DNA of 64,000 nucleotides from Ensifer oleiphilus (GTDB lineage: Bacteria; Pseudomonadota; Alphaproteobacteria; Rhizobiales; Rhizobiaceae), in contig NZ_JABWDU010000002.1 in assembly GCF_013371465.1 (NCBI RefSeq), forward strand, positions 785,666 through 849,665. Direction: 5' to 3'. The notes beneath the pieces were generated by a model, which saw only the letters and a program-made list of their open reading frames with translations, searched no databases and had not been told where the DNA came from. How positions within the stretch are numbered: position 1 is the stretch's first letter; every line of letters begins with the position of its first letter. Position numbers and translations under genes: made by a program. Below, piece by piece: positions 16,783 to 24,609 of this stretch.

Positions 16783-18054
16783 TTATCCCTTCTCCTGCAA
16801 GCGTTTGTCGAGCCTCTTCACCGCTTCGAAGAGAACGGCAGCCCCGAGCGCAATGTCGTCATTTTCCGCCCATTCTTCCGGCGCATGCGAGCGCCCGCCG
16901 AGGCACGGGATGAAGATCATCGCCGAGCGGGTGATGCGCCCCATCCAGGCGGTGTCGTGGCCGGCACCGGACGCCATGCGCCGGTGCCTGGCGCCGATCC
17001 CGTCGCAGCTTTCTTCCAGTGCCAACAGCAGAAGCGGGTCGCCGGGCGTTGGGGGATTGTCGGAAATCACATTGGCAGGCGCGATCGTCACGCCGGCGGC
17101 TTCGGCGATGTCAAGGCAAAGCGGTCGAAGCTCGGCGAGGAACCGCTCCATCTGTGACCGCAACTCGGCGCGGGCGTCGATGAGCAGGCGCACCTTCGAG
17201 GGAACGACATTGGCCGCATTCGGTTCGATCGAGAACTCGCCAACCGTCGCCGTGAAATGCCCCTCGCCCCTGGAAAATTCCGTCGCGAGCCGTTCGATCG
17301 CGAGCACCAGCCGCGAGGCTGCGACAAGCGCGTCGCGGCGGTGGCCCATCGGCGTCGTGCCGGCATGATCCGCCTGGCCCTCGACGACGATCTCGATGCG
17401 GGTGATACCGGAAATGGCGGTGACGACGCCAATGTCCAGTCGCCCCGTCTCCAGCACCGGCCCCTGCTCGATATGCAGTTCCAGAAACGCCTTGATGTCG
17501 GAGCGCTTCAGTGCTGAAAGCCGTGACGGATCGCCGCCGACTTCGACGATGCCCTGCCGCAGGCTCAATTCGCCCTGCACCCGGCTCAGCCAGCCATCCG
17601 GCAGGATGCCGGCCATGCCGCGGCTGCCGACGCAGGAAACGCCGAAGATCGACACTTCCTCCGCCAGGAAGTCGACGATCTCCAGATCATGGTCGAGTTC
17701 GATGCCGGCATCCGAAAGCGCACGCGCCACCTCGAGGGCCGCTGCGACACCGGCAATGCCGTCGAAGCGGCCGCCCTCCGGCACCGTGTCGGAATGCGAG
17801 CCCAGCATCAGCGTGCCCAGCGCCGATTTTCGCCCCTTGCGCCGGCCGATGAGATTGCCGGCGGCATCGATCCGTGTCTCCAGGCCGGCCGCGCGGAAGC
17901 GGCGATCGAGGAACGCTCGGCCCTCCAGGAACAGAGGCGTGAAGGCGCGCCTCGTATAGGGCCGATCCGGCTCGGTGATACCCGCAAGCCCGTTGACGAT
18001 GCCGGCGATCCGGCCCGCATCTACGGGCAAATTGGTCTTGACGCTGGTGCTCAT
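16783..18054 (-). CDS. M20-family Zn amidohydrolase (N-carbamoyl-L-amino-acid hydrolase type)
   Basis: A 423-residue member of the allantoate amidohydrolase/N-carbamoyl-amino-acid hydrolase group. The di-zinc ligands are visible in order: LGSHSDTVPEGGRFDG (His, Asp), AEEVSIFG (Glu pair), LHIEQGPVLE (His) and, in the C-terminal part, SGAGHDTAWM (His). The lid domain occupies about residues 215-330 (GQADHAGTTPMGHRRDA). Its start overlaps the preceding amidohydrolase gene by 4 bases and the DUF917 gene follows after one base, so translation is coupled. In this setting it probably hydrolyses N-carbamoyl-L-glutamate to glutamate, CO2 and ammonia. Allantoate is an alternative, but no other purine genes are nearby. 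Confidence 0.85.
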   Translation of the reverse strand: MSTSVKTNLPVDAGRIAGIVNGLAGITEPDRPYTRRAFTPLFLEGRAFLDRRFRAAGLETRIDAAGNLIGRRKGRKSALGTLMLGSHSDTVPEGGRFDGIAGVAAALEVARALSDAGIELDHDLEIVDFLAEEVSIFGVSCVGSRGMAGILPDGWLSRVQGELSLRQGIVEVGGDPSRLSALKRSDIKAFLELHIEQGPVLETGRLDIGVVTAISGITRIEIVVEGQADHAGTTPMGHRRDALVAASRLVLAIERLATEFSRGEGHFTATVGEFSIEPNAANVVPSKVRLLIDARAELRSQMERFLAELRPLCLDIAEAAGVTIAPANVISDNPPTPGDPLLLLALEESCDGIGARHRRMASGAGHDTAWMGRITRSAMIFIPCLGGRSHAPEEWAENDDIALGAAVLFEAVKRLDKRLQEKG

Positions 18055-19430
18055 CGGGCCTCCTGCAGGGCCAGGGTCTGAAGCGGGCGAACGAATGCGC
18101 CGGTGCCGGGCTTGGCAACGACAGTCCGTCCGTCAAACGCAAGCGCACCCCGCAGATAGGTGGCAGACACCCGCCAGGGCAGCCGGATTCCGTTATAGGG
18201 CGACCAGTCGACGACATTGTTGCCGCTAGTCGCCGCATCGTAAGTGTAGGGCTCCGGCGTCATGACGATGATGTCAGCATCCTTGCCGACTTCGAGCGCA
18301 CCCTTGCAATGGTCGAGCCGGAAATGCCGTGCCGGGTTCAGCGTCATCAGCTCGGCCGCCCGCGTCAAAGGGATGCCGCGCTCCAGCGCGCCCTTGATGA
18401 AGAGCGGCACCATCACTTCGAGGCCCGGCACGCCGGAGGCGTTGGCGAGCATATCCGGGTTGGTCTTGCGATCCTCCGACCAGCTGACGTGATCGGTCGA
18501 AACCATCGTCACCGTGCCGTCGGCCACATGCCGCCAGAGCTTTTCCACCTCGGCGCGCGGCCGGATCGGCGGGTTGATCTTGGCCTTGCCGCCGAGCTGG
18601 CGCACGTCGTTCTCCTCGTCCAGCGTCAGGTAGTGAATGCAGCACTCGATCGTCGCCGCGTGGCCCTGGGCGCGGTAGGCGGCGGCGATCTCGTAGCCGC
18701 GGCCGAGCGAGCAGTGCACCACATGCGCCGGGCATCCGGTCACAGCGCCAGTCTCGTAGATCTGGTTGGTCGCCAGCAGCTCCGTCAGCGGCGGGCGGGA
18801 CAGGCCGTGGGCGCGATAGTCGGCAATGCCCGAAGCCTTGACCCTTTCGATCGCGGCGCGCACCGCCTCGTCATCCTCGTTGTGAACGCCTGCGGCCAGT
18901 CCCGTCGGCGCGATCGCGCGAAAGCAATCCTCGAGCAGGGCTGCAGGAATACGCGGAAAGCGCTTGGGATCGGTGCCGAAGGTGGAGAACTTGAAGGCTG
19001 CGACGCCGGCCTCGACCATTTCGAGGATGCGGGCCGGTCCCTCCTCGGGATCGACGGTGCCGTAGAGTGCGAAGTCGACGCGCGCCTGCGGGCTCGCATG
19101 CTCCACCTTGTAGGCAACCGCCTCGGCCGAGCAGACCAGATTGCCCTCGTCATAGGGCATGTCGACGATCGTGGTCACGCCACCGGCCGCAGCCGACCGC
19201 GTCGACCAGACGAAATCCTCCTGGTTTTTCTGCGACAGCGAATGCACCTGCGCATCGACGGCGCCGGGCAGGATCATCGCGGTTCCGAGATCGTGGCGTT
19301 CACGGGCTGCGGGTGCGGCCCCCTGCCCGACATGCACGACCTTGCCGTCGCGCACCGCCACATGCCCGCCCTCGACGATCCGGTGCGGAAGGACAACGGT
19401 GCCTTTCAGGACAAGATCGAAATCGGACAT
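18051..19430 (-). CDS. dihydropyrimidinase/hydantoinase-like cyclic amidohydrolase
   Basis: A 459-residue amidohydrolase-superfamily protein near the usual hydantoinase length. The N-terminal beta-sandwich strand is FDLVLKGTVVLPHRIVEGG. Metal-site positions are the carbamylated lysine (AAFKFSTFG), histidines in GVHNEDD and HVVHCSLG, and the catalytic aspartate in VSTDHVSW. The normally invariant HxH of strand 1 (DxHxH) reads DAQVH, so the first histidine is glutamine (CAG). That may change the metal centre. The gene follows the MIO-less lyase and overlaps the M20 carbamoylase. I infer it opens a hydantoin ring such as hydantoin-5-propionate; allantoinase or dihydroorotase activity is less likely given the context. 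Confidence 0.82.
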   Translation of the reverse strand: MSDFDLVLKGTVVLPHRIVEGGHVAVRDGKVVHVGQGAAPAARERHDLGTAMILPGAVDAQVHSLSQKNQEDFVWSTRSAAAGGVTTIVDMPYDEGNLVCSAEAVAYKVEHASPQARVDFALYGTVDPEEGPARILEMVEAGVAAFKFSTFGTDPKRFPRIPAALLEDCFRAIAPTGLAAGVHNEDDEAVRAAIERVKASGIADYRAHGLSRPPLTELLATNQIYETGAVTGCPAHVVHCSLGRGYEIAAAYRAQGHAATIECCIHYLTLDEENDVRQLGGKAKINPPIRPRAEVEKLWRHVADGTVTMVSTDHVSWSEDRKTNPDMLANASGVPGLEVMVPLFIKGALERGIPLTRAAELMTLNPARHFRLDHCKGALEVGKDADIIVMTPEPYTYDAATSGNNVVDWSPYNGIRLPWRVSATYLRGALAFDGRTVVAKPGTGAFVRPLQTLALQEAR

Positions 19431-19472
19431 CGTGCTCTCCCCTCGGATCAGGCTTGCTGGATCAGCCTTGCA

Positions 19473-21011
19473 TCACTTACCCAGCGCAAAGAAGTCGTCG
19501 AACTCCGGCATCGGCGCCATTGAAACGAAGGTGCGCAAGAGGTCATGGCAGGTAAAGGCCTGCTGCAGCGCCTCGATCTCCTTCGAAAGCGGCCGGTCCT
19601 TGATGTACATCGGGCTGATCGAGCGGGTGCGCTCATGCGCAAGCTTGACGATCCCCTGCGGCGCGTCGCCGACGAGGTCGATCGCCTGCGACGAAAGGAT
19701 CGCCTCGATCGCCGCCAGCTGCCGGAGGTCCCGCACCTGCGTTTCCATGCGCTCGACGATCAAGGGCAGGAAGGTCGCCTCCTCCTCCAGCCCGCCGGCA
19801 ACGACGATCGACTGGGCTGAAAGCGGCACGGCCATCGACTGCACGCGCATGTAAAGTTCGACCGCAAGCTTCATCAGTGGGCCAAGACCAGTCGCGACTT
19901 CGCCCGGTGCCACCAGGTTGACCGGAAGATTGCGGCGTCCGCCGTTCGACAGAAGGATGCAGCGGTTGAGCACGTTGCGCGCCACATGCGAAAAGGCGAT
20001 CTGCGCCGTCTCGACATAGAGGGTCGTGGTCAAGGGCAACGATGCGCCCGACGCATGCACCTGGCCGCCGAGCACCACCGGATTGTCGTCGGAGAGATAG
20101 GTCGCCTCGACCAGCCGGCCGGCCCCCACCAGCAGAGTATCGACGACAGCGCCGAACACCTGGGCGGTCATGCGCAGGCTCAAGGGATCGTGGATCGCCG
20201 TCGGCAAGGGCCAGTCGGCAACGCCGGACTGGCCGTAGAGCCAGGAGCCGACCAGCGCCTCGCCGCGCGTCGACAGCGTTGCGGCCACCCGCCACGGATC
20301 GGCCGAGGCGCCGAGCGCCTGCGACGACATCACGCCCGTGACCAGCAGCACGCGGATGGCCGCTGCGGCCTCGCGCAGCACGTCGGCCGCCGCAGAATAG
20401 GCGATCGCGTTGACGCTGAGGGCGGCCAGCGCATCGCGTGGCCGCATCACCAGGGGGGAAAGTCCGGCATCGGCCAGTGCCGTTTCGGCCGGCACCAGCC
20501 GGCCGCGATGATAGGCTTCGCCGACCCCGGTCAGGACGGCGGCGATCTGCCCCATCAGCCCGATGTCGGCGCAGCCCATCGAGCCATGGCGGCGCACCGC
20601 CGGAATGATGTCGTGTTCGATCAGCGCGAGAAAGGCCGTGATCAGCTCGGGACTGCATCCCGTGTGCCCGCGCATCGCGGTGTTGCAGCGAATGGCGATT
20701 GCCTTGCGCACGATCGGCACCGTGAAGAACTCGCCGGTGCCGAAATGATGGGCGCGCACCAGAGACGTGTTGAACTCGGCCAGATCGTCGGCCGTCCAGA
20801 GCCGGTCCTTCATCGATCCGACGCCGGTGTTGGAGCCGTAAACCGGCAGGCCGAGCGCGACGCGATCGGCAATCACCTTGTGGGCAGCCGCAACCCGCTC
20901 CATGCCGCCCTCGTCCGCGACCGGCCGCGCAACACCCGAGCCGATTTCCTCGAGCGTCGCGAAGTCGAGCGGTTTCCCGCACAGAACGATGGACTTGACC
21001 TGTTGCAGCAT
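19473..21011 (-). CDS. HAL/PAL-family lyase without MIO triad (candidate ergothionase-type betaine lyase)
   Basis: A 512-residue protein of the aromatic amino acid lyase fold. The catalytic tyrosine loop YGSNTGVG is intact (Tyr58), and the later GGRRNLPVNLV and GLEEEATFLPLIVERM segments match the family layout. Where histidine ammonia-lyase has GSVGASGDL, whose Ala-Ser-Gly cyclises into the MIO cofactor, this protein has GSMGCADIGL (Cys147-Ala148-Asp149), so MIO cannot form. Ergothionase, a relative that eliminates trimethylamine from ergothioneine, uses acid/base catalysis; a trimethylammonium leaving group would not need MIO. It is the first gene of the minus-strand cluster, 42 bases before the hydantoinase. 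The substrate is probably ergothioneine or a related histidine betaine. Confidence 0.82.
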   Translation of the reverse strand: MLQQVKSIVLCGKPLDFATLEEIGSGVARPVADEGGMERVAAAHKVIADRVALGLPVYGSNTGVGSMKDRLWTADDLAEFNTSLVRAHHFGTGEFFTVPIVRKAIAIRCNTAMRGHTGCSPELITAFLALIEHDIIPAVRRHGSMGCADIGLMGQIAAVLTGVGEAYHRGRLVPAETALADAGLSPLVMRPRDALAALSVNAIAYSAAADVLREAAAAIRVLLVTGVMSSQALGASADPWRVAATLSTRGEALVGSWLYGQSGVADWPLPTAIHDPLSLRMTAQVFGAVVDTLLVGAGRLVEATYLSDDNPVVLGGQVHASGASLPLTTTLYVETAQIAFSHVARNVLNRCILLSNGGRRNLPVNLVAPGEVATGLGPLMKLAVELYMRVQSMAVPLSAQSIVVAGGLEEEATFLPLIVERMETQVRDLRQLAAIEAILSSQAIDLVGDAPQGIVKLAHERTRSISPMYIKDRPLSKEIEALQQAFTCHDLLRTFVSMAPMPEFDDFFALGK

Positions 21012-21220
21012 GCCGAAAATACCCTACCGCGCGGTGCGCCTCGACGCCGAAACGATGCGTGGATGCAAAGACTTGATGCGATCCGCTCCTTTGGACGAGG
21101 GATTGCCTTTCAGCATGCTATGCGGTTTGCCCGTTCGCGTGATATATCCCAAATCCTGAACGGGAGATGCCAAAGGTTGAACGCCAATGTGACGACCATG
21201 GCAGCGGGAGGATTTGCGCC
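21012..21220. promoter_or_regulatory. divergent promoter region of the lyase cluster and LysR gene
   Basis: A 209-base region from which the minus-strand catabolic cluster (from 21011) and the plus-strand LysR gene (from 21221) diverge. An AT-rich patch GATATATCC at 21141-21149 is the best -10-like element. I see no LysR T-N11-A dyad that I would trust. Divergence itself supports control of the cluster by the LysR protein. Confidence 0.5.
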
Positions 21221-22417
21221 ATGGATATCGCCACGATCCTGCTCGTCGAGGCCGTGATGAATGAAGGCGGCATTCGGCGCGCTGCCACCTCTCGCGGTCG
21301 CGCGCCATCGAGCGTCAGCGCCGCCGTTCGCCGCTTCGAGCAGGCCGTTTCGATACCGCTTTTCCGCCGCGATGGCGGCCTCATGGCCCTGACCCTGGAG
21401 GCCCGCGCGCGTCAGGCCGATGTGGCCGAGGCTGCTACCACCATCCGCGCGGTGCTCGCCAAAAGCAGCGGGGAACCGACGACCGCCATTCCGGCCGTCG
21501 GCCTTGTCGCGCTCGATCGGTTCGTACGGATCGCGCACGCCGGCAGCATCCGAGCCGCTGCCCGCACTCTCGGCCTCGGTCAACCGCAACTGACGCGGCA
21601 GATCGCCGACCTCGAACGCCATCTGCAATGCCTGATGTTCGAGCGGTCGCATGGCGGGATCGCCTGCACGCCGATTGCTCTTGAGATCCTCCCCGAGATC
21701 GAGCGCCTGCTCGACACCTGGGCCCGGCTGACCCGCGCGTCTGCCGACCGATTCCGCCGCGACGTTACCACCTGGCGGCTCGGCGCCGTCATGCCGCTCG
21801 GGCCGGAAAGCGAGATTGCCCGCATGCTGGCGGCATTGACGGCCACCTGGCACCGCTCCCGTCCCAGGCAATCCCTGTTCATTTCCAGCACCACTGCTGA
21901 TGAGCTTCTGGCCGGTCTCAAGAGCCGGCGCTTCGATGCAGCCCTCCTCGATATCGCCGGCATCCCGCCTGATTTGGACGGCCGGCTCGTGACCGAAACG
22001 CCGCTGGTACTTGCCGGCCCGGCACCGGCATTATCGGAGATGGGCGGCGATATCCCGCGGCTGCTCGCCACCTGCCCCATCGCCGTGCCGAGCGCCCGCA
22101 GCGGCCTTCGTCGCGAGGTCACCCGCTTTCTCGAAGACACGCTCAGCGATGCCGAGCGCCGCCGGGTGACGCTGGTCGAAGTCGATTCCATCCCCGTCAT
22201 CATCAACCTCGTCAGCCATCACGGCTATCTCTCAGTGCTGCCGGAAACGTCGCTGTCGCGCATCCATCGCCCCCCGGCGATGATCCGGCTGGGAGCCCAG
22301 TACCGCCAGTCGCTGACGCTGATCTGGCCGCGCGGCGCCTTTTCCAGCGAGGTTGGCGACCTGATGATCGGCATGATGAAGACGGGCCCGCAAGCGACGA
22401 CAACCATGCCGGCGTGA
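21221..22417 (+). CDS. LysR-type regulator with two tandem HTH domains
   Basis: A 398-residue regulator, about 95 residues longer than a usual LysR. Two successive LysR-type winged helices are visible. Residues about 3-60 (ILLVEAVMNEGGIRRAATSR, then PSSVSAAVRRFEQAVSIPLF) form the first. Residues about 92-150 (ALDRFVRIAHAGSIRAAART, then QPQLTRQIADLERHL and MFERSHGG) form the second. The effector domain follows to the end. The ATG at 21221 has GGGAGGA nine bases upstream. It is divergent from the lyase cluster and is its likely regulator. The effector could be the substrate or thiourocanate, which is inference. Confidence 0.85.
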   Translation: MDIATILLVEAVMNEGGIRRAATSRGRAPSSVSAAVRRFEQAVSIPLFRRDGGLMALTLEARARQADVAEAATTIRAVLAKSSGEPTTAIPAVGLVALDRFVRIAHAGSIRAAARTLGLGQPQLTRQIADLERHLQCLMFERSHGGIACTPIALEILPEIERLLDTWARLTRASADRFRRDVTTWRLGAVMPLGPESEIARMLAALTATWHRSRPRQSLFISSTTADELLAGLKSRRFDAALLDIAGIPPDLDGRLVTETPLVLAGPAPALSEMGGDIPRLLATCPIAVPSARSGLRREVTRFLEDTLSDAERRRVTLVEVDSIPVIINLVSHHGYLSVLPETSLSRIHRPPAMIRLGAQYRQSLTLIWPRGAFSSEVGDLMIGMMKTGPQATTTMPA

Positions 22418-22549
22418 TTACGACCAGCGGAATCACTTCGTCACGATCTGCCGCCACCCCATGAAACGACTCGGCAATATCGCGCTGCTGAACCAAGCCG
22501 TGAGCTTGCTGAATCCGAGTCTCAGGATCCGCACTTGCCTGCGAGCAAT

Positions 22550-23587
22550 TCAGGCTTGGCCATTCGATTTCGCCTTGCCGATCGCTCCATCCGTCGAGCG
22601 TGTACGATCCTCGGCACCATGGCCAAGCTTCAGCCGGCGACGCGTCTCGCTCGGGCTTTCGCGGTAGTGCGCGCGGTAACTGCGCGAGAAGGACGATGAC
22701 GAGTTGAAACCGGAGATCGCGGCGATATCGGCAAACTCCATGCGCGTCTCGATCACCTTGCGCCGGGCCGCGTTGAGCCGCAGCGCCAGGTAATGTTCAT
22801 GCGGCCCCACCCCCATCGTATCGCGAAACAGGTCCTGCAGATGGCGGACGCTGACGCCGATGCGGCGGGCGAGGCGCGCGAGCGTCAACGGCGCTTCCAC
22901 CGTTTCCTCCATCAGCTTGACGGCGGCGCCGACGCGGGGGTCGAGGATGCGCATGTTGCCGATCGCCGGCATCTGCAGGAGATCGCCGCGGGTGCGCTCT
23001 TGCTCGTAGATGAACAGCCGGGACACTTCGAGCGCCAGCGAATAGCCGTGCGCCCGGCGGATCAGTTCCAGCATCAGGTCGAGCGTCGGCAGCGATCCAC
23101 CTGTCGTGATGCGCTTGCCATCGATGACGAAGCGTTCGCGCACCATGGTCACCTGCGGATAGCTGGCGGTGAAATCCTCGAAATCCTCCCAGTGGGTGGT
23201 GGCCCTGGACGTATCGAGCAGGCTGGTTTCGGCCAGCAGCCAGGAGCCGGATTCGATGCCCGCCATCAGCTCGCGGTGCCGCGCCGTCTGCGACAGCATC
23301 ATCTTCAATTGCGAGGTGGCGCTGCGCTGCCAGTTGTAGCTTGAGAGAATGAACAGCGGCGCCGTCTCGCGTTGCGGCCGGAAGGCGCCGGAGACGGGAA
23401 TAGGAATGCCGCTTTTTGTCTCGATCGGCTCGCCGTCAGGGCTGTAGATCGTCCAGTCATAGAGCGGCCTCCCGGCGATGCGGTTGGCGGCGCGCATCGG
23501 CTCGATAACCGAGGCAACCAGGATCAGATTCGTCTCCGGCAGCACCAGGATATCGACGTGCTGCACCTGCGAAACGTTCTGATCCAT
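22550..23587 (-). CDS. cdhR: GATase1-like AraC regulator (CdhR/GbdR type)
   Basis: About 345 residues. Residues about 10-185 form a DJ-1/PfpI-like domain (VDILVLPETNLILVASVIEP, then GIESGSWLLAETSLLD), and residues about 225-320 are an AraC double helix-turn-helix (LTLARLARRIGVSVRHLQDL and FADIAAISGFNSSSSFSRSY). This domain pair is typical of CdhR and GbdR, which respond to carnitine and to glycine betaine/dimethylglycine. It is divergent from the carnitine genes at 23696 onward, as cdhR is from cdhCAB in Pseudomonas, so a carnitine-responsive activator is the best call. The ATG at 23587 is used; a TTG two codons upstream is possible. The start-to-start gap to the BKACE gene is 108 bases. Confidence 0.82.
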   Translation of the reverse strand: MDQNVSQVQHVDILVLPETNLILVASVIEPMRAANRIAGRPLYDWTIYSPDGEPIETKSGIPIPVSGAFRPQRETAPLFILSSYNWQRSATSQLKMMLSQTARHRELMAGIESGSWLLAETSLLDTSRATTHWEDFEDFTASYPQVTMVRERFVIDGKRITTGGSLPTLDLMLELIRRAHGYSLALEVSRLFIYEQERTRGDLLQMPAIGNMRILDPRVGAAVKLMEETVEAPLTLARLARRIGVSVRHLQDLFRDTMGVGPHEHYLALRLNAARRKVIETRMEFADIAAISGFNSSSSFSRSYRAHYRESPSETRRRLKLGHGAEDRTRSTDGAIGKAKSNGQA

Positions 23588-23695
23588 CTGCAAACTTCTC
23601 CACCCCGTTGCCGATAATGTACAATCTGGAACCGATTATGAAAAGCAGCGCCGTCGTTCTTGGCTCGTAATGGCCTCAATAAAAGGGAGACAGCA
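23588..23695. promoter_or_regulatory. divergent promoter region, AraC regulator / carnitine genes
   Basis: The 108 bases between the two divergent starts include a comparatively AT-rich core (CCGATAATGTACAATC at 23611-23626). The plus-strand ribosome site AAAAGGGAGA lies at 23681-23690. No known CdhR consensus could be matched by eye. Confidence 0.4.
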
Positions 23696-24598
23696 ATGCC
23701 GCTCAGCATGAACCGCGAGGTATTCATCACCTGTGCCGTCACCGGCTCAGGAGACACCGTTTCAAAGTCCAGCCATGTTCCGATCACGCCGAAACAGATC
23801 GCCGAAGCGGCGGTCGAGGCGGCCAAGGCAGGCGCTGCCGTGATCCACTGCCATGTTCGCGATCCGGAGACCGGAGCCCCCTCCCGCAGGCTTGACCTCT
23901 ACCGCGAAGTCACCGACCGCATCCGCTCCGCCGATATCGACATCGTCTTGAACCTGACGGCCGGCATGGGCGGAGACCTGGTGTTCGGCAATGTCGAGAG
24001 CCCCTTGCCCGTCAACGAGAAATTCACCGACATGGCCGGCGCCACCGAGCGTGTCGCCCATGTGGCCGAATGTCTGCCGGAGATCTGCACGCTCGACTGC
24101 GGCACCATGAACTTCTCGCTCGGCGACTACGTCATGACCAACACGCCGTCGATGCTGCGCGAAATGGCGCGACAGATGACGGCGCTCGGTGTGCGCCCGG
24201 AGATCGAGGCCTTCGACACCGGCCATCTCTGGTTCGCAAAGCAGCTCGCCGAGGAAGGCCTGATCGAGGATCCGGTGCTGATCCAGCTCTGCATGGGAAT
24301 CCCATGGGGCGCGCCCGACGATCTCAACACCTTCATGGCCATGGTCAACAACGTGCCTGCCAACTGGACCTTCTCGGCCTTCTCCATCGGCCGCAATGCG
24401 CTCGCCTATCCGGCAGCAGCAGTCCTTGCCGGCGGCAACGTTCGCGTCGGCCTCGAAGACAACCTCTACATCGGCAAGGGCCAGCTCGCGACCAACGGCG
24501 CGCTCGTCGAAAAGGCGGTCGGCGTCATCGAGGGCATGGGCGCCAAGATCATCGGGCCGGATGAGGTCCGCAAGAAACTGAAGCTGACAAAGCGCTGA
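23696..24598 (+). CDS. cdhC: beta-keto acid cleavage enzyme (BKACE), dehydrocarnitine:acetyl-CoA type
   Basis: A 300-residue BKACE (DUF849) TIM-barrel protein. The zinc-binding HxH lies in IHCHVRDPETG near residue 52; TCAVTGSGDT near the start and AFDTGHLWFAKQL are further family marks. BKACE enzymes use zinc and acetyl-CoA to cleave a beta-keto acid. In the carnitine route they turn 3-dehydrocarnitine plus acetyl-CoA into betainyl-CoA and acetoacetate. The ATG at 23696 follows AAAAGGGAGA. It is immediately followed by the carnitine dehydrogenase-thioesterase gene and divergent from a CdhR-like regulator, which makes the carnitine assignment stronger than for most BKACEs. Confidence 0.88.
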   Translation: MPLSMNREVFITCAVTGSGDTVSKSSHVPITPKQIAEAAVEAAKAGAAVIHCHVRDPETGAPSRRLDLYREVTDRIRSADIDIVLNLTAGMGGDLVFGNVESPLPVNEKFTDMAGATERVAHVAECLPEICTLDCGTMNFSLGDYVMTNTPSMLREMARQMTALGVRPEIEAFDTGHLWFAKQLAEEGLIEDPVLIQLCMGIPWGAPDDLNTFMAMVNNVPANWTFSAFSIGRNALAYPAAAVLAGGNVRVGLEDNLYIGKGQLATNGALVEKAVGVIEGMGAKIIGPDEVRKKLKLTKR

Positions 24599-24609
24599 GC
24601 GGGGATATC

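Noticed and set aside
16783-19430. Allantoin or pyrimidine (Pyd) degradation by the amidohydrolase and carbamoylase pair
   Set aside because: No uricase, allantoate-, ureidoglycolate- or dihydropyrimidine dehydrogenase-like gene is near, and the flanking lyase and DUF917 genes point to a histidine-betaine route.
13446-21011. Ordinary histidine utilisation (hutU, hutH) operon
   Set aside because: The lyase lacks the MIO triad, the urocanase lacks the signature cysteine, and hutI, hutG and hutC are absent while hydantoin-pathway genes are present.
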